Shown here piece after piece: positions 17,659 through 27,189 of a stretch of DNA of 64,000 nt. How positions within the stretch are numbered: position 1 is the first letter of the stretch; every line of letters starts with the position of its first letter. Made by a program: the position numbers and the translations under genes. The stretch lies in contig OZ220734.1 in the NCBI GenBank assembly GCA_965116945.1, forward strand, positions 2,480,001 to 2,544,000, read 5' to 3'. A model generated the notes under the pieces. It did not search any database. It saw only the letters and a program-made list of their open reading frames with translations, and was not told the origin of the DNA. The stretch is from Plut-88900 sp965116945. Lineage in GTDB: Bacteria; Chloroflexota; Dehalococcoidia; Plut-88900.

Positions 17659-18873
17659 ATGACGGCAAAAGCTCCCCAGGCACTGCACGGGATACGGGTG
17701 CTGGAGATTGGCCAGGGATTTTCTGCCCCCTACTGCACCCGAAATCTCGCCTCTTTCGGCGCAGAAGTCATTAAAGTTGAACCCCCGGCCTGTGGAGACC
17801 CATTCCGGCAGTTGGGGCCCTTTCTTGACCACACCCCCAACGCGGAGACCAGCGCTCCCTTCCTTTATCTGAACACGGGCAAGAAAGGCATCACCCTGGA
17901 CCTGGAGTCGGAAGTCGGGGTGGAGACTTTCAAGAGGCTGGTAGAGAAAGCCGACGTGCTGGTCGAGGACCTGCCGCCCGGAAGGATGGGCGATATGGGC
18001 CTGGCTTACGAGACTCTGGAAACCTTGAATCCCGGGCTGGTGATGGCATCAATAACGGGCTTCGGCCAGTCTGGGCCTTACCGCGACTACAAGTCCAACT
18101 CCATGATCAGCTACGCCGTTACAGGCCTCATGTACATGAACGGCGAGCCGAGAAGGGAACCCCTGACGGGTAGCGGCCACATCCCTGAATACGAGGCCGC
18201 CGTACACGCATACAATGCCATCTGCGCCGCACTCTTCTGGCGAGAGGAAACCGGCGAGGGACAATTTATCGACATCTCCGTAATGGAAGCCATGGCCTAT
18301 TTCCACGAATTCGCCATAGTTGTCTGGACCCACGTCGGCATCCTTAACGAAAGAGCAGGGAACCGGCACCCGGTCGGGATTCACCCCTTATCCCTCTACC
18401 CGTGCAAGGACGGTTACGTGTCCATAAGCGTGGCAACACCCGACCAGTACGACAACCTGATGCTCCTCATCGAAAGACCCGACCTCCTCGACGAGCCCCG
18501 GTACGCCGACCGCCACGAGCGCTGGAACCTCGCCGATGAATTTGACGAGATCCTGCTCCCGTGGTTGATGGAACACACTGCAGACGAAATCGTCCGTCGG
18601 GCCCAGGAACTGCGGATTCCATCCGGACGATTGAACAACTGCGGCCAGCTGATAACCGACCCCCAGCTCGCCGCCCGAGACTTCTGGATGCACGTTGAGC
18701 ACCCTCACGCGGGTCGACAGACCTATCCCGGCGCACCGTTCAAGATGAGTGAGACGCCGTACCAGCTGGCCCGGGCGCCGCTGCTCGGGGAGCATAACCA
18801 TGACGTCTATGTCCGAGATCTAGGCCTGAGCCCGGATGACATGGATCAACTCTCCCAGGCCGGAGTGATCTGA
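17659..18873 (+). CDS. Family III CoA-transferase (CaiB/BaiF), Asp replaced by Glu
   Basis: A 404-residue CoA-transferase beginning MTAKAPQALHGIRVLEIGQG at ATG 17659; the open frame extends upstream inside the MaoC gene but homology starts here. Family features: ASFGAEVIKVEPP, SITGFGQSGPY and TGEGQFIDISVMEA. The catalytic Asp that carries the acyl-anhydride in this family should fall 15 residues before the L of ICAAL; here that position is E177 (HIPEYEA). Either Glu does the chemistry or the protein is altered in activity. It sits between the MaoC pair and a second CoA-transferase. Confidence 0.9.
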   Translation: MTAKAPQALHGIRVLEIGQGFSAPYCTRNLASFGAEVIKVEPPACGDPFRQLGPFLDHTPNAETSAPFLYLNTGKKGITLDLESEVGVETFKRLVEKADVLVEDLPPGRMGDMGLAYETLETLNPGLVMASITGFGQSGPYRDYKSNSMISYAVTGLMYMNGEPRREPLTGSGHIPEYEAAVHAYNAICAALFWREETGEGQFIDISVMEAMAYFHEFAIVVWTHVGILNERAGNRHPVGIHPLSLYPCKDGYVSISVATPDQYDNLMLLIERPDLLDEPRYADRHERWNLADEFDEILLPWLMEHTADEIVRRAQELRIPSGRLNNCGQLITDPQLAARDFWMHVEHPHAGRQTYPGAPFKMSETPYQLARAPLLGEHNHDVYVRDLGLSPDDMDQLSQAGVI

Positions 18874-18902
18874 CCCGTCATGCGCTATCCAGGACGTTAA
18901 GC

Positions 18903-20189
18903 ATGAAGAACGGCACGCAAAAGGCGGCATTAAGGAGTGTTCGGGTCCTGGACCTCACTCGGGGCTGGGCAGGCCCGATAGGGGCTCGATTCCTGGCAGA
19001 CTTCGGCGCAGAGGTTATCAAGGTGGAAGCTCCGACTGGCCGTGGCCTGGCAAACGTAGAACCCCTCCAACCCCTCAAATACATGCGGGTGGTCCACGCA
19101 GCCTACCCCGATAACGACCCCGGGGACGAGCCCTACAACCGCTACGGCGCATTCAACGAATATCATCGCAACAAGCTGAGTCTCACCCTCGACCTGACCG
19201 CCGAGCAGTGCAAGGAGATTTTCCGCAACCTCGTGCTGATTTCGGACGTGGTGCTGGAGAACTACAGCGCCCGGGTGATGAGAAACTTCGGGTTCGACTA
19301 CGAATCCCTAATAGAGCTAAACCCCACCATTATCTTAGCCTCCATGCCGGGCTTCGGGACCTACGGGCCCCAGGGCCACTTCGTGAGCTACGGCAGCGAC
19401 ATAGAGCCCAATGCCGGCATCACCAACCTGATGGGATACAAGGGGTCGGGGCCCTTGCGCCACGGCGAAGCATACGCAGACCCCAGCGCCGGAGTCCACG
19501 CGGCGCAGGCCATCTTGACAGCGATTCTCTACAGGCGTCGGACTGGCCGCGGGCAATACATTGACCTTGCGCAAAGCGAGTCCATGATCGGCCTCATTGG
19601 GGAGCACATCCTGGCCTACAGCATGAACAGTGAAGAACCGGAGAGGATCGGGAACAGGCACCCCGTTTTCGCGCCGCACGGCTGTTACAGGTGTCAGGGG
19701 GAGGATAAATGGGTGGCAATCTCGGTGGAGAGTGAGGAGGAATGGGAGTCGTTTTGCGAGGTAGTCGGGGCTCCTGACTGGACGCGCTCAGACAAGTTCG
19801 CGACCCGGGAAGGTCGTCGGGCCAACCACGACGAGTTGGATGCGAACATCTCACAGTGGACATCTGATAAGGACTACAAGGAACTGATGTACTCCCTTCA
19901 ATCAAAGGGTGTACCCGCCGCTGCTGTCTTCACCAACCAGGACGTCGTCGAAGATCCGCATCTAAAAGACCGGGGATATATCTGGGATGTCCCCCACGCC
20001 AGCGCAGGGACCCAGCAATTCCTCGGCGCGCCAATGCGACTGGCCAGGACCCCTGTGGTGCTCCACAGGCCGGCTCCTAAATTCGGCGAACACAACGAAT
20101 ATGTAGTTACGGAACTTCTTGGAGCGAATCCTGCCGAGGCCCAAAGACTGCATGAAGCCGGGTTGATGGTCACCAGGCCGCCCGCCTGA
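18903..20189 (+). CDS. Family III CoA-transferase (CaiB/BaiF)
   Basis: A 428-residue enzyme that moves CoA between an acyl-CoA donor and a carboxylic acid. Motifs: LDLTRGWAGPIGARFLADFG, SMPGFGTYGP and TGRGQYIDLAQSES. The catalytic Asp is present in AYADPSAGVHAAQ. The long insert after the CoA-binding loop (MRVVHAAYPDNDPGDEPYNR) is also seen in the gene at 24136-25458, so these two are closer relatives. It may form a heteromer with the preceding Glu-variant, 29 bases upstream. Confidence 0.93.
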   Translation: MKNGTQKAALRSVRVLDLTRGWAGPIGARFLADFGAEVIKVEAPTGRGLANVEPLQPLKYMRVVHAAYPDNDPGDEPYNRYGAFNEYHRNKLSLTLDLTAEQCKEIFRNLVLISDVVLENYSARVMRNFGFDYESLIELNPTIILASMPGFGTYGPQGHFVSYGSDIEPNAGITNLMGYKGSGPLRHGEAYADPSAGVHAAQAILTAILYRRRTGRGQYIDLAQSESMIGLIGEHILAYSMNSEEPERIGNRHPVFAPHGCYRCQGEDKWVAISVESEEEWESFCEVVGAPDWTRSDKFATREGRRANHDELDANISQWTSDKDYKELMYSLQSKGVPAAAVFTNQDVVEDPHLKDRGYIWDVPHASAGTQQFLGAPMRLARTPVVLHRPAPKFGEHNEYVVTELLGANPAEAQRLHEAGLMVTRPPA

Positions 20190-20236
20190 TAGCCCCGACT
20201 CGAATACTGCACATCATTACGGAAAAGGAAGCATAG

Positions 20237-21313
20237 ATGTCGCCTGAATCCACCCCCACCCCCGACCAATGGCCCCTCCAGCGCCAGTGCGACTTTATTT
20301 CCGACCTGTACTGGCTATGGGTGGGAGGCATGACCGTGGTTACCCTCTTCCGGCATGGCGAAGATACCGTCGTCGATTGGCGCTTCAAGATGCTCAACCG
20401 ACACCAGTCGGGGCACTTCATCGAGGGACTGAAGAAGCTCGGCATAGACCCAGACAACGAACCGCCTGCGGTGGTCGCCGCCAAGTACCACTACTTCTCC
20501 AACGGCCTCGGCGGCATTGACCTGGAGATGGTGGTGGAGTCACCGAAGAAGGCGTGGATAAGGTACAACTCGCCCTACGTGCCGGACGGGACGGGATGGC
20601 TTGCCAATCCGCCGAGCGTCGGGCGCGCACCCTTCGAAGGCTGGCACCCCTTCAATGGCGTCCGACTGAACAAGCCCAACCTCGGCTTTGTCCTCTGTCG
20701 AGGATTCGCCGACGGCGAACCCTACGCAGAGGGCTACTTCCTGGAATACGACCACCCCCTCACCCCCGAGGAACGGTTCAAGTTCGACCCCTCGGAGACG
20801 ATGCCACCCTTTGACCCGGAGACTGTGCCCAAACTGGACCCTGCGACCTGGCCTCCGGACCGGATAGCCAAGTCCAAGCGCAATTTCGGTCGGGGGTACG
20901 TGGAGGAGTCCATCCTATCCCTGCTGGAAATCCTTGACCTCGACACTGTAAGCCGGATCGTCCGCAAGTCCTACGAGGGCATCGCTATCCAGTACGGGCG
21001 GGAGCTATTGTCGGAAATGGGCGTTGAAGGTTCCAACGCCAGGTCTATGGTCATCTTCATGAAACACTTGGCCGACATGACCGGAGACGAATCCGAGTTA
21101 TTTTCCCCCTCCCCCGACAAACACATCCTTCGCACAACCCGCAGGCGGTTATTTGAAGCTCAAAAAGCGCCGATCGAGATACATCACGCCATGTTCGGCT
21201 TCGTGGAGATGATGGCAAAGATTGTCGGGCGGGGGATAAGGGTGTCGCAGACGGCGTTGAGGGAGAAGGGGGAGCCTTACGATGAGGTGGTCTTTGAGGA
21301 TGCGGGGGGCTAA
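20237..21313 (+). CDS. Hypothetical protein, 358 residues
   Basis: I do not recognise this protein. It begins MSPESTPTPDQWPLQRQCDF behind AAGGAAG, has no signal peptide or clear membrane span, and has a Pro/Asp-rich middle (around 185-215) between two helical halves. Aromatic and charged residues are frequent. Its place in the CoA-transferase run, 47 bases downstream, suggests a role in the same catabolic route; a distant link to L-2-amino-thiazoline-4-carboxylate hydrolase-like proteins occurred to me but I cannot support it. Confidence 0.75.
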   Translation: MSPESTPTPDQWPLQRQCDFISDLYWLWVGGMTVVTLFRHGEDTVVDWRFKMLNRHQSGHFIEGLKKLGIDPDNEPPAVVAAKYHYFSNGLGGIDLEMVVESPKKAWIRYNSPYVPDGTGWLANPPSVGRAPFEGWHPFNGVRLNKPNLGFVLCRGFADGEPYAEGYFLEYDHPLTPEERFKFDPSETMPPFDPETVPKLDPATWPPDRIAKSKRNFGRGYVEESILSLLEILDLDTVSRIVRKSYEGIAIQYGRELLSEMGVEGSNARSMVIFMKHLADMTGDESELFSPSPDKHILRTTRRRLFEAQKAPIEIHHAMFGFVEMMAKIVGRGIRVSQTALREKGEPYDEVVFEDAGG

Positions 21314-21432
21314 GTTTCAGGTGGTCTCCCGGCTTGTAGGGTATTCGGCAAGGCTCAATTGCGGAATGTGCTAGCATTGGCTTGTCCACGTATTGAAGCG
21401 AAACGCAGCGAAAAGGAAGTAGGAATAACGGC

Positions 21433-23127
21433 ATGAGAGAGTATGACCTGGTTATCAGGGGCGGCACTGTAATCGACGGCACGGGTGTCCCCCGACGCCG
21501 CGCAGACGTGGCCGTCAAAGACGGCCGCGTGGCCATGATTAGCGGCAACATCCCTGCCGGCGCCGCAAAAGAGATCGACGCCTCGGGCTGCTACGTCGCC
21601 CCCGGGGCCATAGACCTTCATACCCACTACGACGCACAACTCAACTGGGACCCCTACGCCTCCCTTTCCGGCTGGTTCGGCGTAACTTCCCTCACCATCG
21701 GCCAGTGCGGCTTCGGCTTCGCCCCCACCCGCCCCGAGGACCGGGACCTCAATATGCGCATGATGGACCGCATCGAGGCCATACCCCTCAAGTCCATGCG
21801 CCTCGGAATGCGCTGGGACTGGGAGACCTTCCCGGAATATCTCGACAGCCTTGAAAAACAGGGTCTGGGCCTGAATGTCGGCGCCTTGTTCCCCTTCTCC
21901 CCCATGCGCGGATATGTCCTAGGAATGTATCCCGCACGGGAACGCACATCCGTCACCGACTCCGAACTGAACGAAATGAAGCAAATCTTCCACGAAGCCA
22001 TGCAGGCAGGCGCATTTGGCTTCGCCCTGGACAAGAACCTCGAAGACCGTGCCGAAGACGGCAGCGTACTCCCGACCGTCGTCGCCTCCGATGAAGAGTT
22101 CCTCGCCTTGGCCGATGTCATGCGCGGGTTCGGCGTGGGCCACATTGGCGTGACCATCGGCTCCGGCCTGACCCTCGAAGAACGGACCGGCGCCCGTGAC
22201 CTGAGCGAACAGTTGATGAGAAGGAGCGGTCGCCCCCTGCATCTGCTGGATGCGCAGTTAGGCGAGGGCAGGGACTGGTTGAAGGCCTGTCGAGCCAATA
22301 ACCTACCCCTCGTCACCCAGTTGGTCTGCACCCCCTTCGACAGCGAGTTCAAGCTCGCCGAGTACAACCTCTACGACTACATGCCCAACTGGGTCCAGCC
22401 CCTCGTCGGCAGCCCCGAGGAACGGGCCGCCAAGCTGAGAGTCCCTGAGACTCGCCAGGCCATGAAGGAAGACGTGGAGAGAATCCCCCACTTCCGCACC
22501 ACCTGGAACTTCGTCAAGGTGCTGGAAACGGAACACGAGCGCAACGTCCAGTTCGAGGGCAGGACCGTCAGCGAGGTCGCCGAAATGACCGGCAAGCATC
22601 CCGTCGACGCCTTCCTCGATCTTGCCCTGGACGAGGATCTGGAAACTGTTTTCGCCCTCCCCACCATGCGCTCCGAGGACGTCATAGAAAAGGCCGCCCG
22701 GCGGTTCAAGGACCCCTACGGTCACATCTCCGTTTCCGATGGTGGTGCCCACACGAGGTTTGCCACCGGAAGTACGTGGCCCGTTTACTGGCTCATGTTC
22801 TGGATCAGAGACAGGGAGATCATGTCGCTGGAGCAGGCTCACTACAAGATGAGCACCATGCCCGCCTGGTTCGCCGACTTCAAGGACCGCGGCACACTTC
22901 AGGTCGGTAACTGGGCCGACATCATGGTCTACAACCTCGAGGAGTTGGGCTTCCTCTACGACAAGGTGATCTTCGCCAATGACTTCCCCGGCGACGAACG
23001 CCGCCTAATCCAGAAGCCCACCGGCCTCCGCTACACCATAGTAAACGGCCAGGTCACCTTCGAAGGGAACGACTGCACGGGCGCCCTCCCCGGCCATCTC
23101 CTGCGCAGCCGCGACATGGTCGGCTAA
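21433..23127 (+). CDS. N-acyl-D-amino-acid deacylase-like amidohydrolase
   Basis: A 564-residue metal-dependent amidohydrolase of the D-aminoacylase type. The small beta domain MREYDLVIRGGTVIDGTG is followed by the HxH metal motif in GAIDLHTHYDAQLNWD (about 59-74) and SLTIGQCGFGFAP. HISVSDGGAHTRFATGS near 437 carries the late metal/catalytic Asp region. The C-terminal LQVGNWADIMVYN closes the beta sandwich. Length fits the family (about 480-580). Likely hydrolyses an N-acyl or amide bond of a cyclic or D-amino-acid substrate. Followed after 24 bases by a flavin oxidoreductase. Confidence 0.9.
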   Translation: MREYDLVIRGGTVIDGTGVPRRRADVAVKDGRVAMISGNIPAGAAKEIDASGCYVAPGAIDLHTHYDAQLNWDPYASLSGWFGVTSLTIGQCGFGFAPTRPEDRDLNMRMMDRIEAIPLKSMRLGMRWDWETFPEYLDSLEKQGLGLNVGALFPFSPMRGYVLGMYPARERTSVTDSELNEMKQIFHEAMQAGAFGFALDKNLEDRAEDGSVLPTVVASDEEFLALADVMRGFGVGHIGVTIGSGLTLEERTGARDLSEQLMRRSGRPLHLLDAQLGEGRDWLKACRANNLPLVTQLVCTPFDSEFKLAEYNLYDYMPNWVQPLVGSPEERAAKLRVPETRQAMKEDVERIPHFRTTWNFVKVLETEHERNVQFEGRTVSEVAEMTGKHPVDAFLDLALDEDLETVFALPTMRSEDVIEKAARRFKDPYGHISVSDGGAHTRFATGSTWPVYWLMFWIRDREIMSLEQAHYKMSTMPAWFADFKDRGTLQVGNWADIMVYNLEELGFLYDKVIFANDFPGDERRLIQKPTGLRYTIVNGQVTFEGNDCTGALPGHLLRSRDMVG

Positions 23128-23151
23128 ACACCGGGGCAACACCTCTTGCCT

Positions 23152-24084
23152 ATGCCTGCACTCCGGTTTGGAGCCACCTACCCGAGGTCAACTCTCCCGA
23201 CCCTTGTTGACCCGGTAACCCTCGCTGAGCAAGCCGAATCGTGGGGCTACGACTCCTTCTGGGCCCCCGACCTCCTCACCTCCCCTGACCTCGACCCCTT
23301 CGTAATAATTTCCGGGGCCGCCGCGAAAACAAGCCGTATCCGGCTCGGCACAAGCGTTCTCATACTTCCTGCCAGGCCTCCCGTCCAGCTGGCAAAGACC
23401 GCTCTCTCCCTGGATGCCATGTCCAATGGCCGGTTCATCCTCGGGACGGGGCTCGGGTTTATCCGGAAAGACCTGATGGCGGCACAGGTGGGCCGCGTTT
23501 CCAGGGCGAAGATCAATGACGAGGCCCTCGAAGTGCTCCGCAGGCTGGTCCATGAAACTAACGTCACCCATCGCGGTGACCTTTTCTCCTTTGACGATCT
23601 GACCGTCCTGCCCAGGCCCGTGCGGGACAACAGCCTGCCCATCTGGACCTCGGCCTTCTGGGACGGAAAGCTCAAGGAAGGTCCATTGAAGCGGGCCGGC
23701 AGGTTCGCCGATGGCTTTCTGAACAGCGCCCCCGCTTCTTCATACAGGCAGTGCATGCAAATAATATCGAACTACGCCGTCTCATTCGGACGGGACCCCG
23801 AGGCCATAGATTGGGGTTGCCTCATTTACAGCTGCCTCGGCGACTCCAGGGAAAAGGCCTGGAATTCACTGACGTCGGTAGTGCGCCAGGGGTCCGGCCG
23901 TGACCCGAGACCTGCCGAGGAAGGCTGTTACGCCTTCGGCACGGTGGATGACTGCGCCGAGAGCATCCAGCGTTACATTGACGCGGGGCTTACCCATATC
24001 ATCATTACGGCAAAGTGCCCCGCCGAGCAGATATCGGAGTTATACGAGACCTTCGCCAAAGAGGTCTTGCCTCGGGTGAGGTGA
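23152..24084 (+). CDS. LLM-class flavin-dependent oxidoreductase
   Basis: A 310-residue luciferase-like protein, shorter than the copy at 6911 and similar to F420-dependent members: MPALRFGATYPRS, SWGYDSFWAPDLL, IRLGTSVLILPARPPVQLAKT and SNGRFILGTGLGF. ATG 23152 is preferred to a TTG two codons earlier. It ends the plus-strand catabolic run and faces the convergent CoA-transferase at 24136. Confidence 0.9.
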   Translation: MPALRFGATYPRSTLPTLVDPVTLAEQAESWGYDSFWAPDLLTSPDLDPFVIISGAAAKTSRIRLGTSVLILPARPPVQLAKTALSLDAMSNGRFILGTGLGFIRKDLMAAQVGRVSRAKINDEALEVLRRLVHETNVTHRGDLFSFDDLTVLPRPVRDNSLPIWTSAFWDGKLKEGPLKRAGRFADGFLNSAPASSYRQCMQIISNYAVSFGRDPEAIDWGCLIYSCLGDSREKAWNSLTSVVRQGSGRDPRPAEEGCYAFGTVDDCAESIQRYIDAGLTHIIITAKCPAEQISELYETFAKEVLPRVR

Positions 24085-24135
24085 GCTTCTCGGTCTTCAA
24101 CTCCGACCAAGGCTCACCCTGGCCTGTCGCTTGCG

Positions 24136-25458
24136 TCAGCCATACAGGTGCGCCGGGTATTCCATCCCGATGTGGCCCCCATCCTCCAGCCTCCCATACT
24201 CCTCATCCGTCAGCCCTAGCAGCTCCTTGTAGACAGTCTCGTTATGCTCACCCAGCATGGGCGATGGCCGTCTTATCGGGTTCGGAGTCCCGGCCATCTG
24301 CCACGACATACCCGGATAGATGTGAGTCCCGGTTGAAGGCTGGTGCAGCTCCTGGAAAAACCCCCGAGCCCTCATGTGCGGGTCATCGAACAGCTCTTCC
24401 TGGTCATGGATGGGAGCTGCCGCCACCCCTTCAGCCTGAAGGATGTGCATCAGCTCGACGTGGTCCTTGTCACGGGTCCACGCCGAGATCTGCTCGTCAA
24501 CTTCGTCCTGCCAACGGTGCCTCCCGAGCGCCGTGGCAAATCTGGCCTCCCTGGCCCACCCCGGCTTTCCCATCGCCCGCACCAGCCCCGACCATTCCTC
24601 ATCGCTCCCCACGGATATCACTAGCCAGTTGTCCTCTCCCTTGCACCGGTAGCAGCCCTGGGGCGCTCTTGATGGATGGCCGTTTCCCAAGGGACCCTGG
24701 ACGCGCCCGTTCAATTCGTAGTCTATGACGGACTCCGGTACATGATGGACAACGGCCTCCGCCGATGCCACCTCTACCAGTTGCCCTTCCCCCGTGGCCC
24801 TGCGATGACACAGCGCCACCATCGTCGCGTACGCCACACTTGCCCCTCCCACCGCATCTGCCAGGTAAGTCGTGCCCCGCACCGATATCAGGTCCCCCGC
24901 CCCGTCCGTCGATTCGTCCCGATATCCCCGGACCCAGTTGTGACCCGCCAGCGACTCCATTTGCCGCCCCGCCGCTCGATATGTGGCGTATGGGCCGTCG
25001 AGACCGTAGGCCGGTAGCCTGACTAGGACTATGTCGGGTCTGGCCTGTCGGAGCATCTCGTAGCTGGCCCCGATCTTTGCGTAGGTCTGGGGCACGTTGT
25101 TCTCCATCACAACGTCGGAGATCGCCACGAGCTTCATATACTGTTCCATGCAATCGGCGCCCGGTAAGTCGGACGTCATGCTCAGCTTGTTTCGGGCATG
25201 GACCTGGAACATCAAGTGCCTGTTCCAGTGCCGGTCTCCCGGCACTCCATCTGGATAAGCATTGGCCCAATTGGACGTCGGCCTCTTGAACGGCCTGATA
25301 TTCGGTGCCCGGGTCGCTCGCTGCATGAACTGGAGAGGCTCTACCCTGATCACCTCCGCACCCCAGTCCGCCAATAGTTGCGCCCCGAACGGCCCCGCCC
25401 ACGCCAACGTCTGATCGACTATCCGAACCCCGTCCAGGGGCAGTTTTCGTCCGGTCAT
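24136..25458 (-). CDS. Family III CoA-transferase (CaiB/BaiF)
   Basis: A 440-residue CoA-transferase: RIVDQTLAWAGPFGAQLLAD, RLPAYGLDGPYATY and TGEGQLVEVASAEA. The catalytic Asp is present in TTYLADAVGGASVAY. It shares with 18903-20189 the longer insert after the CoA-binding loop. It follows another CoA-transferase gene by 5 bases, so the two are probably co-translated and may form a heteromer. Confidence 0.92.
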   Translation of the reverse strand: MTGRKLPLDGVRIVDQTLAWAGPFGAQLLADWGAEVIRVEPLQFMQRATRAPNIRPFKRPTSNWANAYPDGVPGDRHWNRHLMFQVHARNKLSMTSDLPGADCMEQYMKLVAISDVVMENNVPQTYAKIGASYEMLRQARPDIVLVRLPAYGLDGPYATYRAAGRQMESLAGHNWVRGYRDESTDGAGDLISVRGTTYLADAVGGASVAYATMVALCHRRATGEGQLVEVASAEAVVHHVPESVIDYELNGRVQGPLGNGHPSRAPQGCYRCKGEDNWLVISVGSDEEWSGLVRAMGKPGWAREARFATALGRHRWQDEVDEQISAWTRDKDHVELMHILQAEGVAAAPIHDQEELFDDPHMRARGFFQELHQPSTGTHIYPGMSWQMAGTPNPIRRPSPMLGEHNETVYKELLGLTDEEYGRLEDGGHIGMEYPAHLYG

Positions 25459-25463
25459 AACTG

Positions 25464-26735
25464 CTAGATAACTCCCATCTGTCCTAGCCTTGTAATTTCA
25501 CGGCTGCTGTATCCGAGCATTCCGCCCAAAACAGCGTCGTTGTGTTCACCCAGGCCCGGGGCTCGTCTTCGTGCTTGCCACGGCGTCCGCTCCATTATCG
25601 AAATGCGACCCGGCAATCTCCTCAATCCATACCCCTCATCCTCCACCTTTGTCCAAAACCCTCGCACACTGAAGCTCGGGTCCGCGCACACCCCGGCAGC
25701 ATCGTTAAACGCCGCCGACAGGGTCCCGTGCCTTTGGAACTGCGCCCACGCCTGCCCCATAGGTCTGGCCCGCACCCACTCCTCCAACATGCCGCCCAGT
25801 TCCTCGATAAGTTCCCCACTCTCCAGCGGATTCCCGGCTGAACTCTCCCACTTGTCCAGGAACAGTGCCAGCTCCACCGCTTCCTTCTCCGTAATCGTAT
25901 CGGGTTGCCCCATTGCCGCCAGAAGCTGTGGGAACCTCTCTATCACCTGTACATCTAGGTAACCGTCCAGCGCAGGATATACACCGCCCAGGTAAGCCTC
26001 CGAGGCCTCGGGCCTGGAGTACCTGTTGCCCGTGTACTGGTAGTTCACGAGCAGCGCCGTCTGCCTGTCAATCGAACCCGCCTGAGTCTCCATTAACGAA
26101 ACGTCAACGTGCTCTCCCTCTTCCTCGCCCGCCATCTGCCTGTAGAACGCCATCAACGTTGCCATCGCCGCCTCTTGCCCCGCGAAAATCATCCCCACCC
26201 GACCCCCCAGTTTCAACGGTTCCCTCTCCGACGTCCCTGTAAACAGCATCGGCCCGCCTATGGCGTACTCGACGATCTCACTAGCCTTGTACCCCCTGTA
26301 CGGCCCAGACTGCCCGAAATTTGATAGCGATGTAACAATCACCCCGGGATGCACTTCCGAAAGCTGGTCATAAGACAGTCCGTAGCCGGCCATCACCCCC
26401 GGCCTGAAACTCTCTACTACAACATCAGCCCACCCAACCAGTTCTTTGCAAATTCCGACCCCCGTCCCGTGTTTAAGGTCCAGGGTGATGCCCATCTTAT
26501 TGCTGTTCAGGTAGTGGAACAGGCCGCTCGACTCGTTACCGGGCGTGTCTTTCGGAAATGGCCCGAGTCTTCGCCCCGGGTCTCCTTGCCCGGGCCGCTC
26601 CACCTTGATTACTTCTGCACCGTAGTCTGCCAGCAGTTTCGTGCAAAATGGCCCGGCTACGTAGTGGGTAAGGTCCAGCACCTTCACCATCCCCAGTGCC
26701 GGGCTCGGAGTACCGTTGTTATCGGTTTCTTGCAT
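25464..26735 (-). CDS. Family III CoA-transferase lacking the catalytic Asp
   Basis: CaiB/BaiF-fold protein of 423 residues from ATG 26735; a TTG at 26777 would add 14 residues and neither start has a good ribosome site. Fold motifs: VKVLDLTHYVAGPF, DYGAEVIKVERPGQG and SLSNFGQSGPY. At the catalytic Asp position the sequence GRVGMIFAGQEAA gives Met (residue 196 counting from 26777). The usual TGxGQ is also altered to GEEEGEHVDVSLMET. It is followed 5 bases later by an Asp-containing paralogue, suggesting an active/inactive pair. Confidence 0.88.
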   Translation of the reverse strand: MQETDNNGTPSPALGMVKVLDLTHYVAGPFCTKLLADYGAEVIKVERPGQGDPGRRLGPFPKDTPGNESSGLFHYLNSNKMGITLDLKHGTGVGICKELVGWADVVVESFRPGVMAGYGLSYDQLSEVHPGVIVTSLSNFGQSGPYRGYKASEIVEYAIGGPMLFTGTSEREPLKLGGRVGMIFAGQEAAMATLMAFYRQMAGEEEGEHVDVSLMETQAGSIDRQTALLVNYQYTGNRYSRPEASEAYLGGVYPALDGYLDVQVIERFPQLLAAMGQPDTITEKEAVELALFLDKWESSAGNPLESGELIEELGGMLEEWVRARPMGQAWAQFQRHGTLSAAFNDAAGVCADPSFSVRGFWTKVEDEGYGLRRLPGRISIMERTPWQARRRAPGLGEHNDAVLGGMLGYSSREITRLGQMGVI

Positions 26736-26905
26736 ATCTTGGCAGGCAAATATAGCTGCTGCTCTCTCAGTAGGCAACCGAAATCCAGACCTCAGCCGTC
26801 TACCTCGCCATTTTTGTCCCCTGCGCTTCCAGTCCGCCTTGGGAGTGCATCCTTCCTGGGCCGGTCGGTGGCCCTGCGTCGTAAATCCTTCTTCCTTGCC
26901 TCAAA

Positions 26906-27118
26906 GTGTGACATCCACCCCTTGCCCCTACTCCCCCCCTCCTATCCTATCCTCTCTTCTTTCTGTCATTCCGGTGTCCCCTGCACGGAATCCTCTCCCT
27001 CTGTTTTTCTCTCCCATTCTCTCAATGGCCCTAAGGGAGAGGGGGATAAAGGGGGTGAGGGTTCCTTTCACGACCCTTAAACAATCAAACCCGTGCCTGA
27101 AAACGGAAAACAATCAAA
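26906..27118 (+). repeat. Element C: short relative of elements A and B
   Basis: Starts AAAGTGTGACATCCACCCC, like the left edges of A and B, but has no recognisable promoter core. It keeps the CTCTGTTTTTCTC tract, the GGCCCTAAGGGAGAGGGGG arm with a GGATAAAGGGGGTGAGGG tail, and two degenerate ACAATCAAA units near 27088-27118. It ends about 70 bases before the TPR gene, same orientation. No gene is seen between 26778 and 27189. Confidence 0.6.
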
Positions 27119-27148
27119 GCCTACATCCACACTCAGCCCGATATTCCC

Positions 27149-27178
27149 TTGCACCAGCCTCCCACAACCGCCTAAACT
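27149..27178 (+). promoter_or_regulatory. Candidate promoter of the TTC38-like gene
   Basis: TTGCAC at 27149-27154 and TAAACT at 27173-27178 with an 18-base spacer. The ATG starts 12 bases after the -10 box, so the leader would be only a few bases and there is no Shine-Dalgarno sequence. Confidence 0.4.
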
Positions 27179-27189
27179 TGATTCATACC

